A stretch of DNA of 64,000 nucleotides from Steromphala cineraria (Eukaryota > Mollusca > Gastropoda > Trochida > Trochidae), in the NCBI GenBank assembly GCA_916613615.1, contig OU744721.1:77753060-77817059 (forward strand). The letters are read 5' to 3'. A program made the position numbers and the translations under genes. Shown here piece after piece: positions 49,001 through 59,600 of this stretch. Below the pieces are notes generated by a model. That model was not told where the DNA came from. It did no database searches and worked only from the letters and a program-made list of their open reading frames with translations. Each line of letters opens with the position of its first letter. Position 1 is the stretch's first letter.

Positions 49001-51116
49001 GAAGAGAAAATATTTGATGACAATTAATTTGTTAGGAATTTTGTCAGTTTGTACAAACATGTCACTGTTTTGTGCCGCCGTTCAACACCTTACTCCTTTA
49101 AATCAATCTAAAACCTTTTAATGTCTTCTTAATTAGCAGCCCCGTCTAAGGACGGGGCTGCTATCAGTTTTTGTGAAGTTTCCATCGCCGCCGCCGCCGC
49201 CGCCGCGTCCGCCGCCGCCGCCGCCGCCGCACTCGTACTACTAGCTATAACTTTTTTCCCCTAAGCTTTCCAGAACTCTTATTCATACCTTACTCCTCAT
49301 ACCTCGGGGGAACGATTTTGACATGTTCACTTTCAAGGTCACAGGTCAAGGTCACGAGCTATGTATTCACACTAAGAATTCCTTGTAAACGCGATAACTT
49401 GAAAAGTTTTTGTGCTATGAAGCTGTAACTTGGTGTATATCATCCTTGGAAAAGTAAAAAAATTTGAAAAGGTTTTGGCTACAATCCGTCAAAGGTCAAG
49501 GTCACAGCAAGGTCATGACGTAAGCATGTTTTAGCGAAAATGCTTTATTTTAACTATGAACACTTTTAATCAATACATGATTGTTATACTCAAAAAAAAG
49601 TGTTCAATGATTTTGTGACCTTGAAGGTCAAAGGTCAAGGTCATGAGATATGAGTTATTACAAAATGCACTAAATTGGGGTATAACTTTATCCCATTTAG
49701 CTTTTCAGAACTCATGAACATGTCTAAATGTTAATACTTCCAGGGAATCATTATGACATGTTCACTTTCAAGTTCAAAGGTCAAGGTCACGAGTTATAAA
49801 ATCACCACAAAATTCTTTGTAAACACGGTAACTTGAAAAGTTTTTGTGCTATGAAGCTCTAACTTGGTATATATCATCCTTGGAAAAGTAAAAAAATTTG
49901 AAAAGGTTTCGGCTACAATCTGTCAAAGGTCAAGGTCACAGCAAGGTCATGACTTAAGCATGGTTTAGCGAAAATGCTTAATTTTAACTATGATCACTTT
50001 TAATCAATACATGATTGTTATACTCAATAAAAAGTGTTCAATTATTGTGTGACCTTGAAGGTCAAAGGTCAAGGTCATGAGATATGAGTTATTGCAATTC
50101 CTTCTAAACACAATAACTTGAAAAGTTTTTGTGCTATGAAGTTTAGATTTTGTATATATTATCTCTTGAGAAGTTCAACATTTTCAAAAAGTTTTGGGTA
50201 CTAACTGTCGAAGGTCAAGGTCACAGCAAGGTCAACATATATGGAGAAAATGGATTAATTGTATTTTTAACACTTTATTTCATTACAATAATGTTATACT
50301 CAATGAAATGTGTTCATTGATTGTGTGACCTTGAGTGTCAAAGGTCAAGGTCACGAGAAAATTCCCAATTTGGTGAGGCCTGTAAAAGGCGGAACAGGGT
50401 AAGGCGAAACCCAAAGTTCCGGGGCTGCTCTGCTTTTGCGGTATCCCGCAAACGCTAATCTAGTTTCAAAAAGATGTAAAGACAACAAAAAATTAAAAGC
50501 TAACACTTAATGTGCAATTATACTTGGTTAACTTTTGTGTAAGTGCGCAGCTTAACCCTCCGCATATCTTTACCCGACACGGCTGTAAATGAATTCAAAA
50601 TGAAATACCTGATCATGGTTGAGGAGTGTGAGTGCTCCAGTATAAAGAAGGTCCACTGCCTCTGTATATTTGTGTGATCCAGCATATCTGAAAACAAACA
50701 TATCTTGTGCAGACCTGATTGATTTGTAATGTAGTTTTGCATATTTTAGATTAGGCCTTACCACTACCACTCTTCTCCGATTTATGTTTTATCGATTATG
50801 TGAACCTTTTTTGTCGATAATTAAAATTCACATTGTTAGGGGAAATAACGTTAAAATTGCCAGGTAATAAAACAGGATGTTCTGTGGAAGTTACTGGAAT
50901 GGGCATATTATATTGCCTATCAGATTCGTAAACATTGAACATGAATGATGCAACTACGTTGGAAACGAACACTAGTTTAACTAAAAATGAATTTCATCTG
51001 TCAGTAACACACCTGAAATATAAAGTCCTGTACATCTGATGAGCTTCATAGAAGTTACCGGCGTCAACACATGCTTGACATTTTGCTAGCACACGTCCAA
51101 CGCCGCGAGCGGCCAT
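40083..51116 (-). CDS. GET4: GET4 (TRC35), Golgi-to-ER traffic protein 4 homologue, nine exons
   Basis: Cytosolic alpha-solenoid subunit of the BAG6-UBL4A-GET4 complex, which hands tail-anchored membrane proteins to the TRC40/GET3 ATPase and assists quality control of mislocalised proteins. Coding exons on the minus strand, in transcript order: 51013-51116, 50609-50687, 45225-45306, 44831-44986, 44304-44442, 43379-43519, 42884-42959, 40658-40727, 40083-40207. All eight introns are GT-AG and the phases join into 972 nt, giving 323 aa against about 327 in human. Recognisable segments: [20 protein letters not shown] near residue 24, [27 protein letters not shown], the block [77 protein letters not shown] and [16 protein letters not shown]. 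The tail is acidic then lysine-rich (GGDDSDEES, then KKKKEK). Introns 2, 5 and 7 are packed with transposons. The ATG lies in a YY1-like context. Several AATAAA candidates occur downstream, for example at 39707-39712, but the true 3' end cannot be fixed. Confidence 0.96.
40778..42095 (+). mobile_element. 1.3 kb element with nuclear-receptor half-site repeats, copy 1
   Basis: Non-coding element in GET4 intron 7. Layout: a left end CTAGATTAGCG; a hairpin TTTGCGG-GATA-CCGCAAA; the block AGCAGCCCCG; a core of direct repeats (period about 430 bp, for example 41157 and 41587) each carrying TGACCTTGACCTTTGACC clusters; a (GCG)n tract at 42011-42039; and a terminal 3' stem-loop at 42063-42090 (AGCAGCCCCG pairing with CGGGGCTGCT). 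The AGCAGCCCCG block near the left end recurs in the right hairpin. Left end, tandem core and terminal stem-loop resemble Helentron-type/HINE or bivalve 'pearl' elements, but no canonical Helitron 5' TC is seen, so the class is uncertain. A second copy lies inverted at 49130-50464; comparing the two defines the ends. Confidence 0.8.
42011..42039. repeat. (GCG)n tract in the half-site element
   Basis: About nine pure GCG triplets just inside the terminal stem-loop of element copy 1. The equivalent tract in copy 2 (49184-49229) is longer and interrupted by CGTC. Confidence 0.95.
42188..42772. mobile_element. 585 bp inverted-repeat element with an internal fold-back, GET4 intron 7
   Basis: The outer ends CATCCTGCTACATCA (42188-42202) and TGATGTAGCAGGATG (42758-42772) are a perfect 15 bp inverted repeat. 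Inside, two arms of about 57 bp at 42267-42323 and 42357-42413 (for example AAACATATATGGATGA and CATCCATATATGTTTC, CTTCTTTATTCATG and CATGAATAAAGAAG) form a strong hairpin. A matching end, GCTGATGTAGCAGGAT, recurs at 56119-56134 upstream of DPH7. Superfamily unknown. Confidence 0.65.
43181..43301. repeat. About 61 bp tandem duplication in GET4 intron 6
   Basis: Two adjacent units beginning GCTTCATATA and ending GAAATTTACTC. They differ by a 2 bp TA indel, one substitution (TCTAAAG / TCTTAAG) and the junction bases, so the duplication is recent. Confidence 0.92.
43777..44227. mobile_element. Mariner-like MITE in GET4 intron 5
   Basis: About 450 bp with terminal inverted repeats of about 30 bp: GAGTCGTGCAATAATTATTC on the left and GAATACTTATTGCACGACTC on the right, followed inward by a GGACGGTGA/TCACCGTCC pair. 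TA lies at or next to both ends. This TIR style is typical of Tc1/mariner. No transposase frame is seen. The acceptor-side border is about 260 bp from exon 6 and the other about 75 bp from exon 5. Confidence 0.75.
45660..46080 (-). mobile_element. Family B MITE, copy 2, in GET4 intron 2
   Basis: Inverted copy of the 38.1 kb element, recognised by TTCAGGAGGACTTTCCT, GGTTAGCATTTCAGTT, ACAAAGAATAAAGTGTATCG and AAGATGGCAGATGAAAGCCG in the same order. The right end GCGGTGCCTTAA is clear; the left end is eroded. Confidence 0.75.
46702..48884 (+). mobile_element. Family C element, 2.18 kb, TTAA-flanked, long inverted ends
   Basis: Flanked by TTAA at 46698-46701 and 48885-48888. The ends are AGGAATATTCCAATG and TACTGGAATATTCCT. 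Similarity between the arms continues inward in patches for over 200 bp; for example GACGTCAGCGACACACCAC near 46910 pairs with GTGGTGTGTCGATGACGTC near 48712. The interior is AT-rich; its longest open frame (94 codons at 47904-48188) is low-complexity and not recognisable. Probably a non-autonomous DNA transposon in GET4 intron 2, of the same TTAAAGGRR type as families A and B. Confidence 0.75.
49130..50464 (-). mobile_element. 1.3 kb element with nuclear-receptor half-site repeats, copy 2 (inverted)
   Basis: Near-identical copy of the element at 40778-42095, in opposite orientation in GET4 intron 2. The terminal stem-loop (AATTAGCAGCCCCG and CGGGGCTGCTA) is at 49131-49164, a longer interrupted (CCG)n tract at 49184-49229, the half-site core between, and the GCGG-TATC-CCGC hairpin with CTAATCTAG at the far end. 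Similarity breaks sharply at both ends, which sets the borders. No coding potential is seen. Copy 2 carries AAGGTCACAGGTCAAGGTCA near 49337, one of several small differences from copy 1. Confidence 0.8.
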
Positions 51117-51119
51117 CTT
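51109..51119 (-). promoter_or_regulatory. YY1-like motif overlapping the GET4 start codon
   Basis: The minus strand reads AAGATGGCCGC across the start codon, one base away from the YY1 consensus AAGATGGCGGC. In animal housekeeping genes this site often lies just downstream of the transcription start and includes the initiator ATG. It supports this ATG as the true start and suggests a very short 5' UTR. Function is inferred. Confidence 0.4.
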
Positions 51120-52330
51120 TCTCAAGTAAAGCTAAACTTTGGATTTATATACGAAATAAGATTTACATTCAGGTAATTCTTTTGTTACTTTTTTCGTCAA
51201 TTTCTATTACAAATTGATTCCATTTATTGATGGTATTATAAAATAAATAATCTTTGTTTGTCAAAAGGGGATTAAACACTTTACAAAATTATTTTGTAAT
51301 CGTCATTCGTTTGAGGAGTTTAGTTTTTGATCGACTCAAACAGGAAGTTGTCTTTGTTAGCCGAATGGAAGAACCATCTTGAGAGATCATCTGCAAATAT
51401 TTGTGAAAGAAACTGCAGTACGTATAAATAAGAATGACTAACGGATTTATCGTGTTTTCAAATCTATTAATTTTCAAGTTGTTGCAGTTTTTGTGTGTTT
51501 TATGATTCATGCTTAAGGGACAGAAAGCCGAGAAAAAGTGAAGTACTCTCTGCTCTCATCCCTATTTTCTTAGACTTCTTAGACTTCTGGCAAGTTAGCA
51601 CTTTCGTCCACTCCAGGGTGTAGATGGTTTTGTAGACACGGGGGGTTCGCAGGCAGAACTATCGGTGGGTTCGTAGACAGATCGACGGTGGGTTCGTAGA
51701 AACTGGAAATACGGGCAATAAACTATATCTCATTTTCAATAACAAATTTTTAACATGATCAAATGTCATATAATGTTTATATTTCTCGTTTTTATTCTAT
51801 CAAAGTTTGAATATTTACTATTTAACGATTGAATTTCTTAACATTAAATACGTTTTCATATCAAAAGAAACTCGTCTTACAAAACATTGAATGGTTAAGG
51901 AAAGAACAAAGTAACGATTGAATCAAATTTAACAATCAACTTTTTGACATTAATTCGACAACAATGACCAATTACTACGAGGAAAATAACCTTGAATTAA
52001 TTGATTAATTGGGACCAATTACTTTGGGACTGATTGATGACTTAAGTTCAGACATAGAATAGGCTTGCTTCATCGCAGAACATATTTTATTAAATTTTTG
52101 TACTTCACTTTTGTATTTTATACTCTATATGTAATATTTGTTTGAACAAATCATGGTTTTGAAATGTGAATAATCCATTGCTTGTATTGATAGGCATTTT
52201 CCCCCCCTAATACACATGCAAATAAAAACATAATGAAGTTATTAAATAGAAATACAAAATCTACAAGGACAAACTCAGCTCGGTGTGAAACATAACTAAC
52301 GCTGTATGGCGTTTACCGTCAGTTATCAGG

Positions 52331-52342
52331 CGAGATATCTCG
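52331..52342. promoter_or_regulatory. 12 bp palindrome between GET4 and CDK2AP1
   Basis: CGAGATATCTCG is a perfect palindrome in the GC-richer 52.26-52.36 kb patch between the divergent genes. It could lie in the CDK2AP1 promoter or 5' UTR region. Role unknown. Confidence 0.2.
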
Positions 52343-52784
52343 ACGACCAAAAATATCTAGATTTAAGTTGTTGATAAATAAGAAGAGACATGTGCTATAG
52401 TTAAAATTAGTTTATGACTCAGACAAAACTAATATTGTGCTTACTTTGAATTTTCCCTACTAATGAAAATTACTTTAAGATTTGATGTCATGATCAAATT
52501 ACAAGTCGATAAGCCATGACCCGTTAGACTTATCGCGCGACTTATCTCATGGGTTATATAGTTGTTAAGCCTTGCCAAATCTGACTACAAGACTCTGTAT
52601 CAGAATTGACAATTCCAAGAAATTTTTGTTTGTTGATTTTGACACTTAGACATTTTTGTTTGATTCAAACACTTTGACGAGCAGGATGATTTGTCGAATA
52701 ATTGAATATGTTATTGAATGTATACACCTTTTAAATAAATGTCTAAAACCAGCCCTTTTGTTGTGTTATTTGTTCCAGACAAAA

Positions 52785-53117
52785 ATGGCAGATGAAGACA
52801 GTCTAATGGAAGCCAACAATTCGCCAGTGGTGAGCAACCCAGGGACACCAAGGTCTATTGATCCCTCTGAGGTGAGGGCGACGCCTCCATTACCGGGCGT
52901 GGTCCCCCGGCAACAACAGATCCCCCAGATGACCCATCACCAACAGATGAGCAAGTACAGTCAGCTGTTGGCAGTGATAGAGGACATGGGACGAGACATC
53001 AGGCCAACATACGCGGGAAACAGAACCTCAGCGGAGAGATTGAAACGCAGCATTGTTCATGGAAGGATACTTGTCAGGGAATGCCTCATGGAGTGTGAAC
53101 GAAGTGCGAGAACGTAA
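52785..53117 (+). CDS. CDK2AP1: CDK2AP1/DOC-1 homologue, single coding exon
   Basis: Predicted 110 aa protein homologous to cyclin-dependent kinase 2-associated protein 1 (115 aa in human), a NuRD subunit and negative regulator of CDK2. The last 56 or so residues carry the diagnostic domain: [20 protein letters not shown], then [13 protein letters not shown], then [17 protein letters not shown]. The Cys of VREC, at the position of the human disulphide-forming cysteine, is kept, but the human TER motif reads CER. The N-terminal half is acidic, then Pro/Gln/His-rich, and looks disordered, as in vertebrates. The ATG at 52785 was chosen because a pyrimidine-rich acceptor (TTGTTCCAG ending at 52778) lies 6 nt upstream and because MADEDSL is a natural start; the frame stays open further upstream, but that part looks intronic. 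The CDS has no introns although a 5' UTR intron is likely. It is divergent from GET4, about 1.7 kb away. A poly(A) signal is at 53320-53325. A retrocopy is possible but less likely given the acceptor and intact frame. Confidence 0.93.
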   Translation: MADEDSLMEANNSPVVSNPGTPRSIDPSEVRATPPLPGVVPRQQQIPQMTHHQQMSKYSQLLAVIEDMGRDIRPTYAGNRTSAERLKRSIVHGRILVRECLMECERSART

Positions 53118-53319
53118 TCACCCATACTCATTTCATCCAAGACATTCTTCATTTCACAGTAGCCTCAAAATGAATCATTTTCATTATTCATCAGGATTAT
53201 GTCAACTTCATAGACGGAAACATGTCATATTGATCAGTTAGAATGGGAGAATCAAAAGCATTGTAACTGTGAAGTCTTGTATTCTAACATGTCAATTTGC
53301 TTTCATTGCACCCTTTATC

Positions 53320-53325
53320 AATAAA
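53320..53325 (+). terminator. AATAAA poly(A) signal for CDK2AP1
   Basis: Canonical hexamer 203 nt after the CDK2AP1 stop codon, the first one downstream in the sense strand. Use is inferred. Confidence 0.6.
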
Positions 53326-53329
53326 ATTT

Positions 53330-56300
53330 CATGGTAATATACAAGTGAAAGTAAATCAATTGTAGTTGTACCACTAATACAGAACTTATGATGAAGAATA
53401 TTCACTTTATGCTGGCATGACAATAAGGTTTTATGATTCATGAAATGACATTTATAGTTTTCATTATGACTATTTAATCATGTACCGTTTGCATTGTGGT
53501 TCATACTGTTGTGAAAATGTGAATTGATAAAAGAATACGTTTCTACTGAGTGTTATGTTTAAATAGGACATTAAGAACATTAATTTACAGATACTGTAAA
53601 ATAAATTAAAGCCTCTTGTAAAGGCTTTTCATGAAAAGCTGCCAATCCAATTAAAAATAGCACAAAATAATCAAGAAATGATTCTGTTTATGCACAAATT
53701 TTGAAACTTTAATCATAATTGTTTTGCTCTTGCATATCTTATTGTAATATTAATTATGCCTTTTCTTTAATTCATAGGTTATGCTGAACACATTTTTTGT
53801 TAAAATGATCATTGAATCATGCAAAAATTGCAAAATATATTTATGTACCTCAAAATGAATTGCTTTTGAATACTGATTATGAATTACTGTCATTATTAAT
53901 CGCTTAGAACTCATATTTTTTTCTGGCTTTTTAGCTAATAATAAAATTTGTAATGTAACGTTTCTGTTTTGTCTTGTCTTTCATGATGATTAAATGCTTT
54001 TACAAGCAAACCTCATTTGAAAATCTGTGAAAGATCTTGAACTTCCTAAAAAGAACAAAGAGAAGCGTTCATAAAATAACAGATAAGTTGGTATCAACTA
54101 GATTATTTGGTTTCTTGTGTGTAAGAATGTTGCAATGATGATAACTGACACATCAAATTATTAATACTGTTATCTGTGTGATTGGAGCTTATGAAATTGT
54201 GAACATCACCTTAAAGTTCATAATGAAGTATTAAAGAAATAAGCGTATGAAAAGTCAAAATTATTTAGAGCATCTAAGCTATTGGATAACAAAAATTGCC
54301 ATGGTAAAATGCATATTTTCTACTGTTATTACATTATCATGTTTTTGTGATAGTTGTATAAAGAGATACAGTAAAAAATCTCAATTGCAATTGTGTGAAC
54401 CGGTACATTAGTTACATTAGTTATTAAAAACACGTTAACGTTTTTCATCATTTGTACTGATTTTGTAAACTACAAAAAGAAGGCATGTGTTTTGATTTAT
54501 TTTCAAATTTTTTTTTACACACATTAACACCTACATGAGGAAAGAGTAGTGGTCAAAAACACACAGAAAACACTCCTCCATCAAGGTTATGTAACTACTT
54601 TGACCAATTTGTAAAACATGTTTACCTGTGCATTGCAAATATGCACTTGCAGAAGTTGTGTACATAGCTGACGTAATGCAAGTTTCTGTTTCAATGAGCA
54701 AACGCATTTCAATATTGCCATGTTTCAACCAGGAAATTTAAGGGTATTCATATGTATGTATGTATTTTATGCAACGTTTGTTTCAACTTGTGAAGCGCAA
54801 ATTGCTCCCAAAACCCATTTTGGATTTTTTACATGCAGTGTATTGTATGTCATAAACGCGCCGTGTTTACACGGGTCCAATACTGCAAAAGCGTTCACTC
54901 TGACAATTTAAAGATTGTACAAAGATACCATACAACATTATGAACGCTGGATATGAGACCAGCGAACGACATGATCACAACATCTACGTCTTTTACCTGA
55001 GGAACTGATTAAAACCGACAACGACAGCATCAATGTTGGATCGACGCATCAGTTGAGAAGCTTGAGAAGGGGATTCAGAACTCGTCGCACATATACTGAC
55101 ATGATCTTGATCCTTTAGAAACGACATGGACGGTTCAGCTGGAGAGAAAAGTACTGTCACAATAGTGCTATTATAAAGTACTAGGCAATGCGATGAGATT
55201 ATGATTGTTCCAAAGATTGCAAAGGAAAGATCTTCAGCCTCAAAAAGGCACTTACAAGAATAGCAGAATCGAGATTAATTTCATCCGACGTTGGACAACA
55301 TAAAGTTGGCGTCGTGCACAGGCATGCCATATGCCTCAGAAAATAACACGTCGTATTTGCATTGGCATTATCACATGACTGCAACATTAATTACTTCAAA
55401 TTTCAATTTTCACTTTAATTATCGACTCAGTTCCAAATTCTGACAAGGACATAGTTACTTGAAAATATTCAGCCTTTATCTATAGTAGTTACAAAATTCT
55501 TACATGTGCTTGACACAGTTATGAAATGTCATGATTTTCTTTAATATATTCTATCTGGTTAGGAATGAAAAAAGACATCTATACTTTCTTTTACAAGGTA
55601 TTTTCGATTCTTAAGCAATTTTTTTATGTTATCCGCCTTATTCCTAGTCGTTTGTTTAAACTTTTGTTGTAAGTGATGGGATATTGCCGACAAGGAAAAC
55701 TTTCAGATGACTGTTTTGCCCACGATATAGAAGATTCGAAGGCATGTTGTTTGTTCCCTTCCCATCTGAGTCAACTTAGCTTCCGAATACTCTGAGCACA
55801 GGCTTTTTGAAAATAGACATCAACACACTTATATGCCCAAAGTGTCTTATCTATTCATATTAAACAAAACTTGCGAAATTTAAGTTTTTCCTCTAGTATA
55901 ATCATCAATTCTATACGATCGGAGGGTTAATCAACAAGTTATTACAAAATAAAAAAATGCTATTATCTGGTTGTATATCTCTGTTTAAAAACAAGTGCAA
56001 TCCGACTATAGCTGTTTAAAAATTACGGTTGAGTAAAGGATTGTATTGTATTGAAGTCAACGATGCATGATATATTGCTATAGCCTATAGGTTGGATCAT
56101 AACGCGGAGAAATGAACGCTGATGTAGCAGGATAGTATTGCTGCTGCAAATACATGTACGAGCTTTCCTTCTTATGTACAGAGCTGTTTCAATCCATGGC
56201 AGCCCTTGCTATACCTGGACAAATGAATTTAGTCCATTGGAGTTACGTATGACATATCTTTGATGATTCCTAAAACTGGTTTGTTAATATTGTAACCCGT

Positions 56301-56690
56301 TATAATGTGTATGTTTTTACCATGTTTAGATTAAGCTTATATTATTATGTTGATGTTGTCACCAGATGATATCAAACAATTCCTAACAATGACACCGAGT
56401 ATCTATAACGGTTCTGTAGAATTGACCACCATTTGATATGAAGAATAAAAAAAAAATTAATGGCGATTCTAAGCTTCTTCATGCTGTAAAGACAACCCTG
56501 TGGCACACGGCAATATATGTGAATGTTGAAATTATTCATTTGGGAATAAAAAAAGTAGTATTCTCATATATGGTTATATTACTTAAGTTCTAGAATTACC
56601 AATACAGACGTCACATGATACCGTGTTCCTTCTACATATAACTATCAAAGATGTTTCTATTGAATAGTAAAACATATTTTTTAGTCAGAT
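53330..56690. other. CDK2AP1-DPH7 intergenic region
   Basis: AT-rich sequence with no recognised gene. It contains a single terminal repeat of the 585 bp intronic element (GCTGATGTAGCAGGAT at 56119). The DPH7 promoter and any non-coding first exon must lie in its last part. Confidence 0.6.
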
Positions 56691-59600
56691 ATGGCTGAGG
56701 GTAGCTGTGATCCCTCTACTCCTGGTTTGGTACAGACCCTGGATACAGAACTATACGCAGATTCAGTTGAATGGTGCCCACATAAGGGGTGTCAGGATGT
56801 ACTCGTCTGTGGAACATACCAACTCGAAGAAGACAAGGTGAAATATTACATTATCAAAAAATATTTTCTGTGATTTATGTTCTAGAGTTTGATAACCCTT
56901 TTCAGATAACTCCTCATTTGTGTTGACCATGAATACTTTGTTTCTCCTAGTTAGTTATTCCTTTGTGAAATATGTACAAGGTTAACTTTGAATACTCTTC
57001 TTTAATTTGGCACATCAACTTAAGTAGCATGCAGCCTATATAAAACACAAGGATGACTGCATATGTTAATAATAACTTTGACTTATATCGAATACTTTCT
57101 TTGTTACGTATTTTGAAATGTGAAGAGCATATTATAATGCACTAAATGTAAATGGATTGCTCTGATTTAAGTGTCTTGTTTCTTTGAATCTGACGTCATT
57201 TTCTTTCCTGGAGGGTAATGTTTCTATCTTTGGTCTGTGTCGTTTGAGAGCGTTTGCCCATTTCAGAAACCAGAGGATTTATTTATTTTGAGTTTCATCG
57301 TTTACATAAAATCTCTGATATACCATAGACCCATAAGAAATCATCAATCGCAACTTCTTTAACTTGTCAGAAAACCGAAGCATCAGAAGAAAGCACGGAA
57401 CCACAGACCCGTATTGGACAACTCAGAGTATACCGCCTTGGGTCAAGGTCAGGAGAGGCACATGGCACAAGTAGAGTTCTTTCCCTTCATCATTGCCTTC
57501 CCACGGCTGGAATCTTGGACATCAAATGGTGTAACCATAGCGATGGTCATCCTGTGCTTGGGTTGGTCAATGCCAAAGGTGAACTGCAGATCTGGCAGGT
57601 GACCGACCTTGACCTTGGATCTCCTCCCGGAAAGATAACTGAGATCGAGCTTGGACCTTCGTGTTTAGGTCTGTCCCTAGATTGGTCAACAGAGGGTGAA
57701 GGGTAGGTACCACGTCAGAATTGATTGTTTGATAACAATAATCAAAAAAGTAAAAAAGGGTTTGACGGCAAATCTTTCCGTTATTCCATTTTATTGAGAG
57801 CTGAACCGCTGTTAGGAACGATGAAGTTACCCCAGCATGGGTAAGCCCTTAAACTATTTTGGTCAAAATGATGAACTCTTCAATATGATAGTATCTAATT
57901 TGTTATACCCCTCCTCTTGAATAAGGTATTGCTTCCACAAATATTAAGTTTTATACCATATTATCGTTTCTTAGTGTTGTAGTTTCAATGGTGTCATATT
58001 ATGTAAATTGCCATTTCATATATATATAGCTAGTTGTTTGACTTGTTTCTCGCAAAATTCCCCTCTTTTGGTAATCCAAATTATTTTGTATAATTGTATC
58101 TGATGATAGTCACGTTTTTCCATATGAGAAAATCAAACATTTACTGGAGGTTTTACGCCAACATTTAGCGTAGTGCAAGACACAAAACGCTAGACTTACC
58201 CTGTATACTTAAAATATACTTATACTTAAAAAACACACTGTGAGTATATATATATCCAAAATAATGTATTGCCTATCCCATTTTGGCGACTTTTCCGCCT
58301 TAGGTTCGCCAATCGGAGTCTATTCTCAATGGTTACATATCACTGCTTAAAATATACCATATCGATGTAATTTATTTGTTCAGCTAAGAACATAAAATAT
58401 ACATTCCGACATGAATATATTATTGATACTTTTAACGTTGAACATATATTTAATCCCTTGCTTTGATATGTAATACATATGAGTTACACGCTTTGGAATC
58501 AAACAGGTCAGTTTCATAATCTTATACTTTGCGGAAGAAATCATGCACATCAAGGTACAAATTCCACATTTACACGAATCACACATGTGTACATCAGACG
58601 TGCTAAAGTACTTGAAACTGTCTATACCTGTGACCTTTCGGATCATTTTGAGGAAAGCTTAACGTTCTACGAGACTTATATATTTGATAACAAGCGTTAT
58701 GACATTCCAAATCAAATCGAAATGCCTATAGATGTCAAAAATGGTACATGACAGTGTACGTAAATTGACTATTTGTTAGATATTGATAATTGAATTTGAT
58801 AATTTTCTATTGATCCCATTACATGAATAAAACACAATTTAATGGGACTTGTAAGTAGAACAATATACATGTTTTATTCTTACTTGCGAAATCAAAACGA
58901 TAAACAAAACAAACAAAAATAATTGTGACATCGGACAAAAGTGGTATTTGACAGTGCACTTCAATTGCTTTTTAACACATTTGTTAGTATACTATGGAAT
59001 GGAATGATCGAAGTTCATAATTTCCTATATGGATTCCATGATAAAACAAAAATATCATATACATTATATTGATGAGAATGTAACATTATATCTAGTAAAA
59101 CACTAAGTTTTGAAAAGCATTTAGTTGAACATGTAACATTGCTTATGAAAAAGGTACCATTCATACTTGTTTTTTTCTCAGAAAACAAATTGTGACGTCA
59201 GACTCAAATGGTTTTCTGTCACTGTTCGATGTTCACGATGACGTAACACAAGTAAGCAAGTGGCATGCGCACGAATACGAAGCTTGGATATGTGCGCATG
59301 ACAGGTGGAACCCGGGGGTAATATACTCTGGTAAGTGAATTCTTTTTTTCTGTCCTTTTCGTGTTACAGTCTAATAACATATTATCATCGTTTCGGCAAT
59401 ATTTCGTTTCGAAACGATCAATACAGTTATTCAAGTTTATACGTACAAGTGTAATTAGATAGTCCATTATTATTCAAAATGTAATTCCATATTGACATTT
59501 CAGCTGGAATGTTTCATAAAATATTGTTCTATGTTGAAATATTTTCACTTATGATATATTTTTTGTAAAAAGGTCCTATTATTTCGAATGTTCTATATGA

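Noticed and set aside
52656..52784. Upstream in-frame ATG that would extend CDK2AP1 by 43 residues
   Set aside because: The extension is hydrophobic and unlike the family, and a splice acceptor (TTGTTCCAG) separates it from the natural start at 52785.
58479..58751. 90-codon frame in DPH7 intron 2
   Set aside because: It is overlapped by an 88-codon minus-strand frame and shows no similarity to the WD40 fold; the DPH7 reading frame joins exons on either side without it.
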